In this document: in pieces, positions 48,317-60,900 of the stretch
How the letters are laid out: each line of letters begins with the position of its first letter
How positions within the stretch are numbered: position 1 is the first letter of the stretch
Origin: Solenopsis invicta
Taxonomy: Eukaryota; Arthropoda; Insecta; Hymenoptera; Formicidae
NCBI RefSeq assembly: GCF_016802725.1
Contig: NC_052670.1
Location: forward strand, 12,110,141-12,174,140
Direction: 5' to 3'
DNA: 64,000 bases
The notes under the pieces: model-generated
Told to the model about the DNA's origin: nothing
What the model saw: only the letters and a program-made list of their open reading frames with translations
The model's database searches: none
Program-made: the position numbers and the translations under genes

Positions 48317-48358
48317 CCAAGTGCGGATTGACAAGTGCGGATTGCCAAGTGCGGATTA
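48317..48358. repeat. 14-bp tandem repeat, three copies
   Basis: CCAAGTGCGGATTG, ACAAGTGCGGATTG and CCAAGTGCGGATTA follow one another directly within the proposed untranslated exon, about 300 bp before its splice donor. Could be a protein-binding site array or slippage. Confidence 0.85.
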
Positions 48359-48655
48359 ACTGGCTTTCGAGTGGTCTCAGCCGCGCTGTGGTGCACGATC
48401 GGGGGATCCGCTTTTCGTCGGATCGAGGAGCCGCTTTTCCGGTGCGAGAGCGATCATGTGTCCCCGATTGCAGCCCTCTCTCGAGGGTTGAGTCGCCGAT
48501 TCGGTGTCGTCCGATCGGCCGACACGGGTCCGCGAGTGTTGTGTTGCGCGACGTAAACGTCGTTGGCGGCGATCGTCTACCCGAGGACATCCCTGCCGTG
48601 ACGCGAGGTGATCTCGCGGAGGGCACCAACCGTGTACCACATTCTCGCACTGCAA

Positions 48656-51600
48656 GTGAGTTCCAAATCGCTGCAATTTCAATGATTCTCTGATAGTGTC
48701 GTAGCGCTTGTTCTATCTCTGTGTGTTTGGATTACGCGATTACGGATTACCGGCTTCGTGATCGACGTCACGCCGAAGAGAATTGATATTGATGGAAATC
48801 TGTCTAGAGAGCTGTCGGGATAAATGGATTCACATATCCACGATGTCTTCACCGACCAGTTTTGGATAACGCTTGTCATTACGCGCGAGCGCATATATGG
48901 GACAGAGGATTTCGTTAAAAATGCTAATCTTTCGTTATATTTAGCTCTGACAGGCTTAATTTGTATAGGATGTATCAGAATTTTTGCCCTTTCCGTTTTT
49001 TTTTCTTTTTTGCAATTTCTTTTATAAATTATAATTCTCTTTTTTCTTAATAATGACGTCAAAGTACCGATAGCTTTGAAATTGATTCACGATTAAGATT
49101 AAAGCGACTTTTATAATTTGACACAATTTTTTTAGAAAAGAATCCACTTTATAGTTTGATCAAAGGATTTCTACGCATAGATGTAACAGGATATAATTTT
49201 TTTAAAACATTTTATATTATTATTATTATTACTCAAATGCACGGTATTAATTCAAACCATTCTTGAAGATTGCAATATCTTCACCCGTGTGCTACTGATT
49301 AAATATTAAAAGTAATTTTGATTATGAAAGTACGTCAATCGTTATAATGCAAAAATAATAGTTCTATTCGAGAATGATAAGGTATAATGAAGCATGATAT
49401 AATATTACAACGACGATATTAAATATTAATTTATAATCTAGTACAAAGCCAAAAGCCATCAATTTCAGTTCTACTTTAAACGTGAAGCGATCGTCGCGAG
49501 CTCCTAATGTCGTTAACTCTCGTGGTACCCATAAGAAATTTTATCGTTCGCGATTTCATCATAAAACTATTAGGCCTCAGAGGGGGTATATCTAGTGGCT
49601 CAGCATTCCATATCGAGCCGGCTCGTAATCGCGTAGACGGCCGTTTCAGAAATTGTGGTTATCGGAGATGGTTAAGTGATAGATTTTTGCCACTCGTCTA
49701 CTTTCCGCTAAAAAGTCCTCGATGCCCCTTATCCGCTTAGCAGAGCGATTTGTCACGATTAAAATCTTGAAAGGAATTTTCATCATGTTCAATTCGAGTT
49801 ACTACAAACTCGATCAGATCCCGGACTCTCTACAGATCTCGGGTATCGGCGAATTACGAAGCTTCCTGTCGATGCGCATTGCATATCGTGTTATCAAGGC
49901 CGCTCTCCTGCTCAAGCCGTTTGTTTTTCCATTGTAAAACCCACCGCGAATCATGGACATTAATCTCTTCGATTATCAATGGCGGATTATCGCGGCTCCG
50001 CAATGTTGTTGGGCGGATGCATTATTGTTGCGGTAATTTCTCACGGTTCATCGAAAGTTTTATTTTCCCGATTTATCTTTATCATTTTGAATGCGACATA
50101 ATTTTTAATTGGCACGAACGCACGATGTATAAATTTCGTAGGGCACTAGGTAGCGCAGGAGGGCAATTTATTTCTTGGAATTCAAGGCCATTTAAATCGC
50201 TATAAATCCCGACTATGCGAGTGGATAAGGATAAGCCTCCAACACGACGCGTGACGTGTCATTGATCATTATGCAGCATCGTTCGCGTGGTTAAGGTCTT
50301 AATGTTTGCCTGGCACCGCGTCCATTTCACTGTTATTAACTTGATATGCGCGCAACTAATACCGCGAGATAAGCGGTGCAATTATTATTTTCTAGCTAAT
50401 CGCTTGTTCTTTCCCTTATTTTTTTTTTCTTTCCTCTTATTTCACTTAAGAATGTATCGGACACATGGTCCCTGCAAAACAAATGAGATTTGGAAATGTA
50501 CAATATTAATATTATAAAACTTGAAATAAATTATGTACATATTGAAAATTATGCAAATCAAAGTTCATACTTTTATTTAACTACACATAGTTTATTTATT
50601 CTATTTCTTATCAAAAATTAAATTGTTTCTACAACATTACGAAAAATCACAATTTTTTGCCTAAGTACTTAAATATTCAAAATAATTTATATAAAATTTT
50701 ATTGCGATAGCCTGTTTAGTTATTTTGTAAATAAATAAACTTAGTTTATTTTACAGAACTAATCTCTGCATCGCAATAAAATTTTAAATCACCTTAAATA
50801 TTTAAAGTACGTAAATAAAAAAATTCAGAGTTTTTTATTATTTTATTATTAATTATATTTTCATCAGAGCACTTATTATAAAAATAACTTTTTATCCAGA
50901 TAGAAGATCGTCGCAAATTTTTTTTACTACTTTTAAATGCAATATGAAACAATTTGTAATTTTTTCATATTGCATTTTCTTTCGAAAAATGTCCTATACA
51001 TCTTTAAAACTGCCCGTAAACAAGTATAATTTACGTGTCTTTAAGCTGAGACATTTTCTCTTTCTCACATCACTGTAGACATTCACATGTTAATCCAATT
51101 CTTTACTTGCCATTTGTCTTTCGGATAGATGGATGATCTTAAATTAGATGATTAGATTACACTAAAATGTCAATTATCTTAAATAAAGTGTCAATTACAC
51201 ATAATTACGTGTGTTAATTCTCTTCTATTTCCGTAAATCTGCTTTAATTAAAGACGGAAATTTGATCCGCTACAGTATAATAAATTTATTAATTTAGTAC
51301 ATTCAACGTTGAATATTAGAAGAGATTTATTACAATATAAAGTACTAATGTGGTTTCCTGCAATTAAAATGATCTTATTTTACATAATCACAATAAAATT
51401 ATCTTAGATTATAAAAATTGTCCTGGTAACAGAGATTTAAATCTAGATATTTTTCTTATTACACAATGCCGTTCACGCGCGAGCGCTATTTCGTACAAAC
51501 TACAAATCGTCAGAGAATTCAAGCTGAGAGTGTCTGTCGAAAACTCGGTCACACGAGCGGCGTAAGACGTGTGCATTACGAAAGCAGCTCGCTTCAGCTG

Positions 51601-54459
51601 CTCAACTTAACCACGTCGTCCTTTGAGAAGCGCCCTTCTTAATTTAATTTATTACACTATCCGTCGCGATTGTGGAGTTTCCGGATATAACGCCCCGTGA
51701 GTCAGGTCACTATAAATTTCGGGCCCTACGCGAGCGACGGAGTACGAGCTTTTGCATCGCTGTGTGATGTGCCATTGATCATAGCGTAGACACGTAGCTC
51801 TCGCGTAGCTGAGGGCTCGCGTAGCTTCGATGTAGTTACGTTAATTTTACGAGCCATCCCAGTTTTCGCCCCTTCTCCACTCCCTCCCTCTACTCGGGGC
51901 GTTTTGCTCTTCTAGGTATGGTAACGCCGTCAGGAAATTACGTGCGGTAGTATGTCGACAAGTGATCTCCTCTTCTTCTATGCCCCTCTCTCTCTCTCTC
52001 TCTCTCTGCCTTTGTTCTCGAACCGGATGTTTCCTGTCTCTTAACTTGACCCCACCGTTAGTCAATATAACACACCGCAAAGTGTTCACTTGAAAAGATT
52101 ATCCCTTTTTATAATCCGTAACTCTCTTCGCTTTCTTACAAGTTTATTCTTCGGGATCAGTTATCTTTCTAGCCGTTTCGATTACGTTTTCCTTCTTTCC
52201 AACTGACAATTTATAATTGGTAAAATCTTTCCGGTAAAATTTATTTAATACATTTATTAACGCCAATTGTGTACCGCACATGTTTACACGCTTGTATTTG
52301 TACGTGTGTAAAATACAATAAATTACATAATTTGCATAATATATTATTATCATTTTCCATTATTATATCGTTCGGGAAGTTATAGGAAATATTTACCGTT
52401 TAAATTAATGGTTTATTATGCGTGCATCATGTTTCCGCTATTATATTCCAATATGTATTTTTGACAGCGGTATTACGAAGGCAAACGTGGTAGCAATCTA
52501 ATATATGAAAATAACGCGTGTCGTGCACGCGGTAGATACGTACATATAATTTCGGCCGGTTTGTTGACGAGAGCTGTTTGCACAGTCACTGTCACCGCGC
52601 GCGAAATCAAACTATCTATCCCCCACCCCGTTACGTAATCTCCGCATCATGCACTTCCGAATTTCCAATTTCCGTCACTAGTACTTACATACTGTTTCTA
52701 CCTCGCCTCTCTACATAATACGTATACTTTACGTAGTTGCTCAAGCTACTCACCGGGAGCGCAGGCAAGAAACCTCCTGTCTATACCACACCTCCTGTCG
52801 CCGCGTGTCTTACGTTTTTGTTCGCGATATCAACCTGTCATTCCGTACCAAACTTGACTCTCGCGACAGGACAATGAACATCACTGCCTCGTCTCTTGCC
52901 TCTCTCCTCGCTCTCTCCCCCCCCCCTCCCAACCCCCGGATCCTTTCCCCCGGGTCCCTTTGTCTTCGCTTACGCGACCCTTGCCGCCTTTGGACCGCAA
53001 GTCGAACGAGAGCAAATTAGATATCCATTAACGTCGGCTGGCGAGTTCGAAGTCTTAATTGCAGTCAACCCTACGGTTGTTTGCTCACGAGCACGACTAA
53101 CACGCGTTATATCCGCGCTACAAGGGTGTCCTGTCGTGTGGTATACTGGGGTGTTTCCCGAGAAACGAGATTACTAAAAAGCGGGGAGTGGTACTCTCTC
53201 CCCGTATAATCTGGAATAATCCTGGAGTAGCATCTCGCGCATCGAGACATGCGGCTTGTGACGCGCATGAAAACTATGCCATGAGAAGTTATGGCTTAAG
53301 AACGTCGAAAGATGAGCTGCGAGATTGAAATTGATGATGACATCGGCGTGTTATTACGGCGAGAAGAAGAGGCAAGGAGAATAAGGGCAAAGAAATATAC
53401 CCATGAAAGTGTTTTTGCAGTTAAAGCAATAATTTTAGATTTTGTCAATCACAATAAAACGATATACGTTACAATTTTTAATACCAAGAAAAAAAATTTG
53501 TTAAAAAACCAAAATATTTAGTCCGATACAATCAATCGAACAAAGAGTTGATTCAGTAATTATTTATTTGTACAAAAAAAAGTATATTTCTTTCAAAATT
53601 TCTTAAAAATTAATTAAACTAACTCAATGTTTAATTGCATGTACCAAATTAAATATTTTAATTTTTCAACTAATTTTCTTTCTTAGTGCAATAAATGTAA
53701 CAATGAAAAAAATAGCGATGTGCACTGTTGTATGTAAAATAATCATTTCATATAATTTTTCTATTTAAATTATAGTCATTAAAAAAATAAAATATTCTTA
53801 ACGCTTCATGTAATTTTACAATGTACAATATATTATTTTTATCGTGGACCATCGATAGCTATTCAAATACGTAGAAAACAATAAATTATTTAGTCTCATT
53901 AATGTCCAATTGTTATTCAAAATAAAATCAGGAATAATAAAATATTCAATATTTATAGTTGTGGTAGTTCAAGAGCAAATGCTCGATAATTAATTATTTA
54001 ATAAGAACGTTACGCGAGTGCTGCCCGTTTCATCATTATCATTATTATTAATAGTATATATTTAATAGTAATTGATAGTTTCGTGTTTGTTTCATCATTT
54101 ATAAGAAGCATAGCGAACAGAACATTTTGCAATATATACCACTGCTTAATATAACTTTCATTAGATTGACTAATGGTACTGCGGTGATGGAGAGAACGCG
54201 GCATATAGGATCAAATGAACCGTTTTGTGTGTAAAAATGGAACGTTGCTGTCGCAACTAAATAGAGATAAATTGGTCACGTTGATACACGCGGGTGTTGA
54301 CGGCCAATGCACCAACGAATCGCTTAATGACATTGTCGAGCCATTATAGTCATTGTACGAATTCAACGCTAAATATACATACAGCGCTCTCTCAGCCCGG
54401 CGTACTGATACTCGTTTAACATTCACTGTTACCGTGGATAATCGCATTATAGCGACCTA
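48656..54459. other. Presumed long intron or intergenic DNA
   Basis: No coding exon is supported. Microsatellites: (ATT)n about 49216-49230, (CT)n about 51986-52007, a C-rich run near 52917-52935. Blocks at about 49490-50250 and 51470-52080 are less AT-rich and could be regulatory. The open frame at 53312-53521 (EEEARRIRAKKYTHES) has no recognisable family. Confidence 0.4.
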
Positions 54460-55250
54460 TTTTAGATTCGAAGCTAATTCGCGCGGCGATACAGACAAAA
54501 ATCGGAAAACACTCTTCGTTCTCCCGGCGCGGCGCGTCTCTCGGCCGCCGCGGAAAACAATGGCGCTTAATCGCGTTTCGAAAATCGCCGAGTAACGCGG
54601 CGTATTAAGCCTGCGCCGCCTGAAATCGCGGATATTAATTAACTGCCCGTGTCGGCCGCACCTCATCGTCACGAGAAAGCACGCGGATGTTAATACGGCG
54701 GCGTTAGTATAACGGCGCGCAAAACGCCGGATAACTTCCTGAGCTTAATTAAAAGCAAAAGTTACACGGATAAACGCGGAGCGGCGCGGCACCGCGCCGC
54801 GCCGCGCCGCGTTGCACGTCGCTTCACTCCCAAGATTTAATCCCCGGCATTTCTCGCGGTCATTGTCGCGACCTTAACGAGAAAATGCCTCTATTGTGGC
54901 TGTCATTTCGCTAATTTCCCACGTCTCGATGCTGTAACTGTAGTTTCGATGTTTCGACACTTCGTGCGCTCAATCGCTCATTTTACACAGGTATAACGCA
55001 CCAACGGCCGCGTACGGTGCCGATGACGACGATTCAAACTTTACTTTAGTTTCGCACCAATTACTCCTGCCTCGCTTAAAACGTGAGTTATAGCCGGTCT
55101 GAATAATTAAGGATGGATGGGAGTTGGCAGGATGGCGGAGACAGCGATTTGCCGACTCGTCAGCGAGAAACGACGACGACGGCGAGAACGACGTTCTAAT
55201 TAAATCCTAACGCCCGCTTTTCTTGATCGATGATCTTATACCCTCGTCCT
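54460..55250. other. GC-rich island, possible regulatory element
   Basis: A roughly 800-bp CpG-rich block in AT-rich surroundings, with TAATTAA-type words set between GC-rich ones and a GCGGCGCGGCACCGCGCCGC palindrome-like run at about 54781-54812 followed by CGCCG repeats. No open frame fits a known protein. This is the style of long-range enhancers near insect developmental genes, but no function can be shown from one sequence. Confidence 0.35.
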
Positions 55251-56699
55251 CTATCGCGCTAGATACTGGTCTAATCTATTTATAAAAAACACTTGACTCA
55301 ATTAGCACAATATTTTTGATTTTGATTATTAACTTCAAATCAATGCGTTATGCCATAGATTGCAACGTCCATTAACACGTTCGCTGATTTTTAGTAATTC
55401 TCCGTTCAGCTCCCATGGATGTCATGCGCCGCCCCACGTTGTCGAGACTAATGGGGGAAAGTTGCTAAATGCGTATCGCGTCTCCTAAAACGTATCTATT
55501 TAAAATTTAATATTTTTACTTCATGTAACACTTGGTGACAAAAATAAAAAGTAAATAAGAATTAAGTAATATAAACAAAAATTTAACAAGTTTTATTTTG
55601 TTTTGTGCATGCTGTCAGCATTTGGAAAATCTGATGTAAATTTTTATCAATTTATATAGTTGACAGTAACGTAATTATACAATTTTATTTTGAATTTTTA
55701 TATTCATAAAAGAAGGCTTGTTGAAAAATATTTTGCATTTTATTATATGTAATTATTGTAAAAATTAAATCGTTATTTTTATAAACTCTATCAAGTTTCC
55801 TAACTCGTTACCACAATAAATTTTTCTATGAAAAAATGATACTAATATAATATTGATAAGTGATAATAGTAAAACTAGTAATTGCTATGAATAAAAACAT
55901 GTCAATTACAAAAATAAATTCAAACCAGTTTTATTTCAGTATTCTTAACTTTTCATTATTATTATTTATTAATTAATAAATATTTGATTAATAAATATTC
56001 AATTTTTAAATTATTAATAAAATAATTATTAGTTAATGGTGTTTTATTTTTAATTACTTTAATTGATAAATTTCGATACTTTCGAAAACGATTTAAGATA
56101 CATTCAAATACGATACTACAGATATGCTTTATGAGACCGGTTCTCTAAATTATGCTTTGCGCAACATGTTACAGAAAAGCTTGTAACAAATTAATTTATT
56201 AAAAGGTTTAACATGTAATAAAAGATGACTGAAATATCAAGCTACAATTTCAAATTTTGATTTGATTCATAAACAGCATCAAATGCAAAATATAATAAAA
56301 AATAGCTTGAGTGGTACGTGTCTGGCAACTCTCCCCTAATTTCCCTTAAATATACTTTGAAGAACATTTATTTGACTACAAATTATTACTAAGAAAGCTG
56401 TAACGATATTTCCACGAAGCGATATATGTCGTTGAAAGTATTTGCGTCTTTGTCTTTCTTAATTAATTGACGAAAATTTTGAAGAAGAGTGAATTACAAT
56501 CTTCCTTCCTATCTTCTGAATGTTGAGCTTAATAATCTTCGTGACACAAAATTTTATATTCTGCGCGTATAATGGAATTACAAGAGGATTTAGGCATATA
56601 AAAGAGCGACGTACAAAACTTGAAGTGGCCAAATACTTTTGAGCCGGTAATGCACATACTATTTAAACTTCATGAAATATTTATGATAATGTTATACTT
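55251..56699. other. AT-rich gene-free stretch
   Basis: No feature supported. Confidence 0.35.
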
Positions 56700-57785
56700 A
56701 GCAGCGAAATATCTAACAGTCTGAGTGGAAAGTTCAGCAAATACGTCCGCCACGTGGCAGGAAACGTTAACGCTTCGGGAGTTCTTCACAGAACATCGCG
56801 CGCGTGTTCTATCTCATTTCCTCCCGTTCAATGTCAGATTAATAAGCGAATCGACTGAACAGACGACTTAAACAGATCGATCGTGAAAGTTGTGGAAACT
56901 CCAAGGGTGCGATTGGAGCTTCCGGGGAACGAAGAAGCGGATAACAATTGAAAGACGGTGACAAGATTTTATAATGCTGAATAATTTTCAGCGTTGAGGT
57001 CGGGTTATCCTTTATACATCCGTATAAGTTTGCGTGAGTGCGAGTGTGTGTGTGTGTGTGTGTGTGTCTTAATGTATCCCCTATATCTCATTCGCATAAT
57101 GACGCTCATATAGGAGCGAATTTAATGTTTCCAGTAATAACATCTGTGACGATTCGTGCGCGATGAAATTAGTCGATCGCATTAAATGAAAAAGTCATAA
57201 TAATAGAGTAATAATTGCGCATTGTATATATATATTGTAATCAAATTCGTGAAAGGATGTTATCGCGCGTATTCGTCGACGTCGCATGTCGACGACGGCG
57301 GCGGCGACGACGACGGACGTCATCGTCCGTCGGGGGCGAACGAACGCTGAGTGTAGGAGAAGGATCGAGGTGGGACCATTTACCGTGAATTTCATAGTGC
57401 GCTTCATTGCTCTAATCCAATTTAATTAGAACGGCCGGATAATAAGCCTATAACGACGCACTTAGCTCATTAATAACGATCAGACCTCGCGCGCGCACTC
57501 GGAGGGGAACAACTCCCGGGAAGCCGTCCGCCGTTTTATCGTTCGTCGTTTGTCTTCCTTATCGCACGTATCTTTTCGTCTGACACACTCCCTTCCCAGG
57601 TGGGGTATATAATACGTATGAATTCCCTCGCCTCCTCTCTATCTATTCTTTCACACTTCTGTGACTTTAAATCCAGTCCCATCCCGGATCTAAACAAGGG
57701 TCGCTCGACGGCCCACCAAGGACGGCCTTATCTGCCTTCGCGTACTTCGGTTATCGGCGACCTCCTCTCGTTAACAGCAATTCCG

Positions 57786-57816
<31 letters not shown>

Positions 57817-57910
57817 AATATTCGCGATCATATTTTAAAAAATTAATGATGTTCCGCAGCAAGGCCGGTATTTAAAGTTGCATCGTCGAGAGATGAAACG
57901 CCTCCCGCGC
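56700..57910. other. GC-rich island with simple repeats
   Basis: Less AT-rich block holding a (GT)n run at about 57042-57067, CGACGGCGGCGGCGACGACG near 57293-57315 and a (GAC)n run at about 57788-57816. Open frames through the GAC run give poly-Asp and are not supported as genes. Confidence 0.4.
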
Positions 57911-60900
57911 ATTAATTATAGCGCAATTTACATAATCTTCGGAGGGTATTATATGTATATTTAAATACACAAACTTTGAAGAAGTTCGCCGCAAGACATT
58001 TTAGATTAGACAAGAAAACGGTATCAAGAACTTCGATTACAACTTTCTCATCTGCGTCTTCAATATTTCTAAGAAAACTGACGCTTTTAGCTCCAGTCCG
58101 ACGGAAATCGTAATTACGAACGAATTTTCTCGTCCTCTTATCCCTTTTTGGGTCTTTCCAGATCTTTCCGGTTCTTCGGCTTCTTATCTCCTTTTCCTTT
58201 CCTCTCGAATTTTCAAGTCCGCCCGGCTGCGAGGTCTCGGGAACATTGGATTACGGGGGCATATAAGTAAGGATAATGCGTTCACATTCTATATGATGTA
58301 AAGCAGAGGACAGTGATTGATAAGGATATGTAGTATAAGGGAAAATGTGCCGATAAGCAATCCGAATTTTCCCGAATAGATCCAGTGTGGATCCGCGAAC
58401 GTCCGTCCGACCGGGCGCTCGGGAATGCGTATATATCGTCGGGCGCGCATAAATCACAAGGATTTATTTGGCATGGCTCTCGTTCGGCCTCTCGACGCCT
58501 TATGCAAATGACGGGGATGTCGTGACCTCGCGCGGCCGCAGGTCGTCCTGTTTTTATTACATCGGCCGCAAAGAGGGGTAGCAAGCCGAGGAACATCGCG
58601 CGGACAGCGCGCGCTTTTGGGTAAATTATATACGAGCAGCCCCTCTCTCTCTCTCTCTCTTTCTTTCTCGGTTTGATATACGAGCCTAGTGTTGCCAGAA
58701 CGGTCGCGGACGTAATGAGTCGCGTTTTAACTGCACCGCACGAACGCACGCACTTGCGCACCCATGCACGCACCCACGCGTGCGCGTGCATATACCTATG
58801 CACGCGGGAAAGGAAGTCACCGATTTCTCGCGCGGAGCCATAAATGCGGAATATTAATACGACGCATAGTAATTAATATCGCGTGCCACGTCCGCTTTGG
58901 TACGAGATATTCATTAGGCAGCAGCGCCTATGGAATACACTCTATTTGGATAAGCGACTATGAGATAATGAATAGCGCGGTTTCATGGCGTAGCGACGAA
59001 ACCACTGTAATTTTCATATCAACTGAAAGAAATATATTCATCTACTTCACGTATACGGGCGTTAGCAGCGCCATTTAGCTCCTCGCTCAAATTATGAAGA
59101 GACGCACGACACGCAATAAGTAAATTAATAGTTTTCCCTAATTTAGAAGTAATACAAACTTGATGCGGCACCTACACGCGTTTCAAATTAATAGCAATTT
59201 GATAAAATGTATTAATATGTATTACTATTGAAAATTATAATTTAATGGAATTATTATTATTATCATAAAATTAGCATTCAAATTTATTCTCCGACACTCC
59301 TCCTCTTTCATTATTCATCATTCTCTCGATAATGAGATAAGGTAAAATATTTATTGAAAATTAGATTAGATCATTAAAATATATTAAAATACAATTTTAT
59401 CAAATTATATTATATTAGAGAGATTTATTGTTATATGAAAATTCCGTGAAAAATTATTCAGCTTTTTTTTTCCACGACATTTGAAAGAATGCGTTCGCCT
59501 AATTCTCACATCCAGGTCCTGATTCGCTCTCGTTGCCGCATCCTTGCCTCAAGGAATCAGCGCGACAAATCTCCTTGGTGAATCGCATTTTCTTCGACCC
59601 CGTGACTTTTCATTCGAGTTCTATTTTGCATCATGGATGGTCGAAACGGGGAGAGGAGACGAAAGTCAGACCACCTCTCTCTCCCGTCTCTAAGACAGAG
59701 CATTGGTTGCTCGGGATCCTTTCCGCCTCGGCGAACACGACGGAGATGAAGCTATAAAGGAATAACGCCAATGAGCCCGGAAATCTCCCTTGGATTGATC
59801 GAGATTGACCCTTCGAGTCGTAATCTTCCCCAATTATGAAGATATCGAAAATTTATTGAACCTTTACATTCGAGCGTTTAGTAGAAGCAGGTTTTACAAT
59901 CTTAATATTCAAGTAGTTCACAGTTGAAAATGGGCCAACTCAGAAATATAAGACGCTATTAATTTTATATTCATGCTTAAAATAAACCGCGTTTAATTTT
60001 GAAACTTTAATTTTGAACTTCAATAAAGCCTCAACATAGGGACTCAGAGAAGAGCTTTAAAACTCATTTAGAAATACATTTGCCAATTATATTGGGATAA
60101 TACGTTAGACATAAAATAATTAATTATACGAGATTTGCATTATCAATTCCTTTTTTATTCTCGGAAGATCACTCGAACTGTGAAGCGAAGCTCTCTGCGA
60201 GAGTCGCTTTTAATCGTAGCAAATCCTTATTGAGGAGACACACTTTACCAAGGATTAATTAAAATTTACGCAATTGTTTCTTTGAACTTTCTTGAATTCT
60301 TTCTCATAAAATATAAAACGGAACGATTACAATTTCAAACAAATATCTACCAACTTTTCCATGCAAATATTTTGAAGGAAGAGTCATCTCCTTTTTTTTC
60401 TCCTTAATTATGAGAATTGTGAGACCACGTTAATTATAAGAACTTAGAAAAAGAATAATTTGCTCACTAATAAGTAAAAAAGTGATTTGCTAACTACAAA
60501 CTAACGTCATTTTCCCACCCATTGTTTTACAACTATAAAAATAAAATATATCACGTCTCAAACTAAACGCATAAAAATTTAAAGATATTTCCAAGTTTCT
60601 TATTTCGTACAACGTAACGAATACTTTAGATTTAAATTGGAATTATACCTTTTTGATGATTTGCAATATACACTTTTCTATTTTCTCTACTAGGAACCTT
60701 TGATATATCGACTAATTTTTCTCACTTTGCCATCGCAATTTGCCACGTGCGGATAAAAGAATTTTTGTCTTTTACTTTTGATTCTAACCGAAGTCCCGTC
60801 GAGTTTACGTCCGCACCAATGTTCCTTATAATTGCGGTGTAAGAGAAAGCCAACGAGGCTGATGCTTCTCGCACGATTTGTCGGAGGTCAAGCGAAGGAG

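Larger units (their letters stand above)
46880..48655 (+). promoter_or_regulatory. CpG-rich island: candidate promoter plus untranslated first exon
   Basis: About 1.8 kb of sharply GC- and CpG-rich sequence in an AT-rich setting, with stretches such as CACGCGCGCGCGCG, CT-rich runs (about 47885-47915) and a (CAG)n tract. It ends at an excellent splice donor, TGCAA|GTGAGT, at 48655/48656. Short upstream open frames exist (for example MSYKTPYFPRQWHGAGV from 47286) but no long coherent coding frame. The best reading is a promoter and long non-coding or 5' UTR exon of a plus-strand gene with its coding exons beyond a long intron. The gene identity cannot be told from this window. Confidence 0.5.

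Noticed and set aside
48157..48693. 178-codon open frame in the CpG island
   Set aside because: It overlaps equally long frames on the other strand and runs through the likely splice donor at 48656. GC-rich DNA has few stop codons, so length alone is not evidence.
53312..53521. 69-codon open frame rich in Glu/Arg
   Set aside because: No family recognised, no supported splice sites, and its second half is low-complexity AT-rich sequence.
57600..57875. 91-codon open frame with poly-Asp
   Set aside because: Driven by the (GAC)n microsatellite; no domain or splice support.
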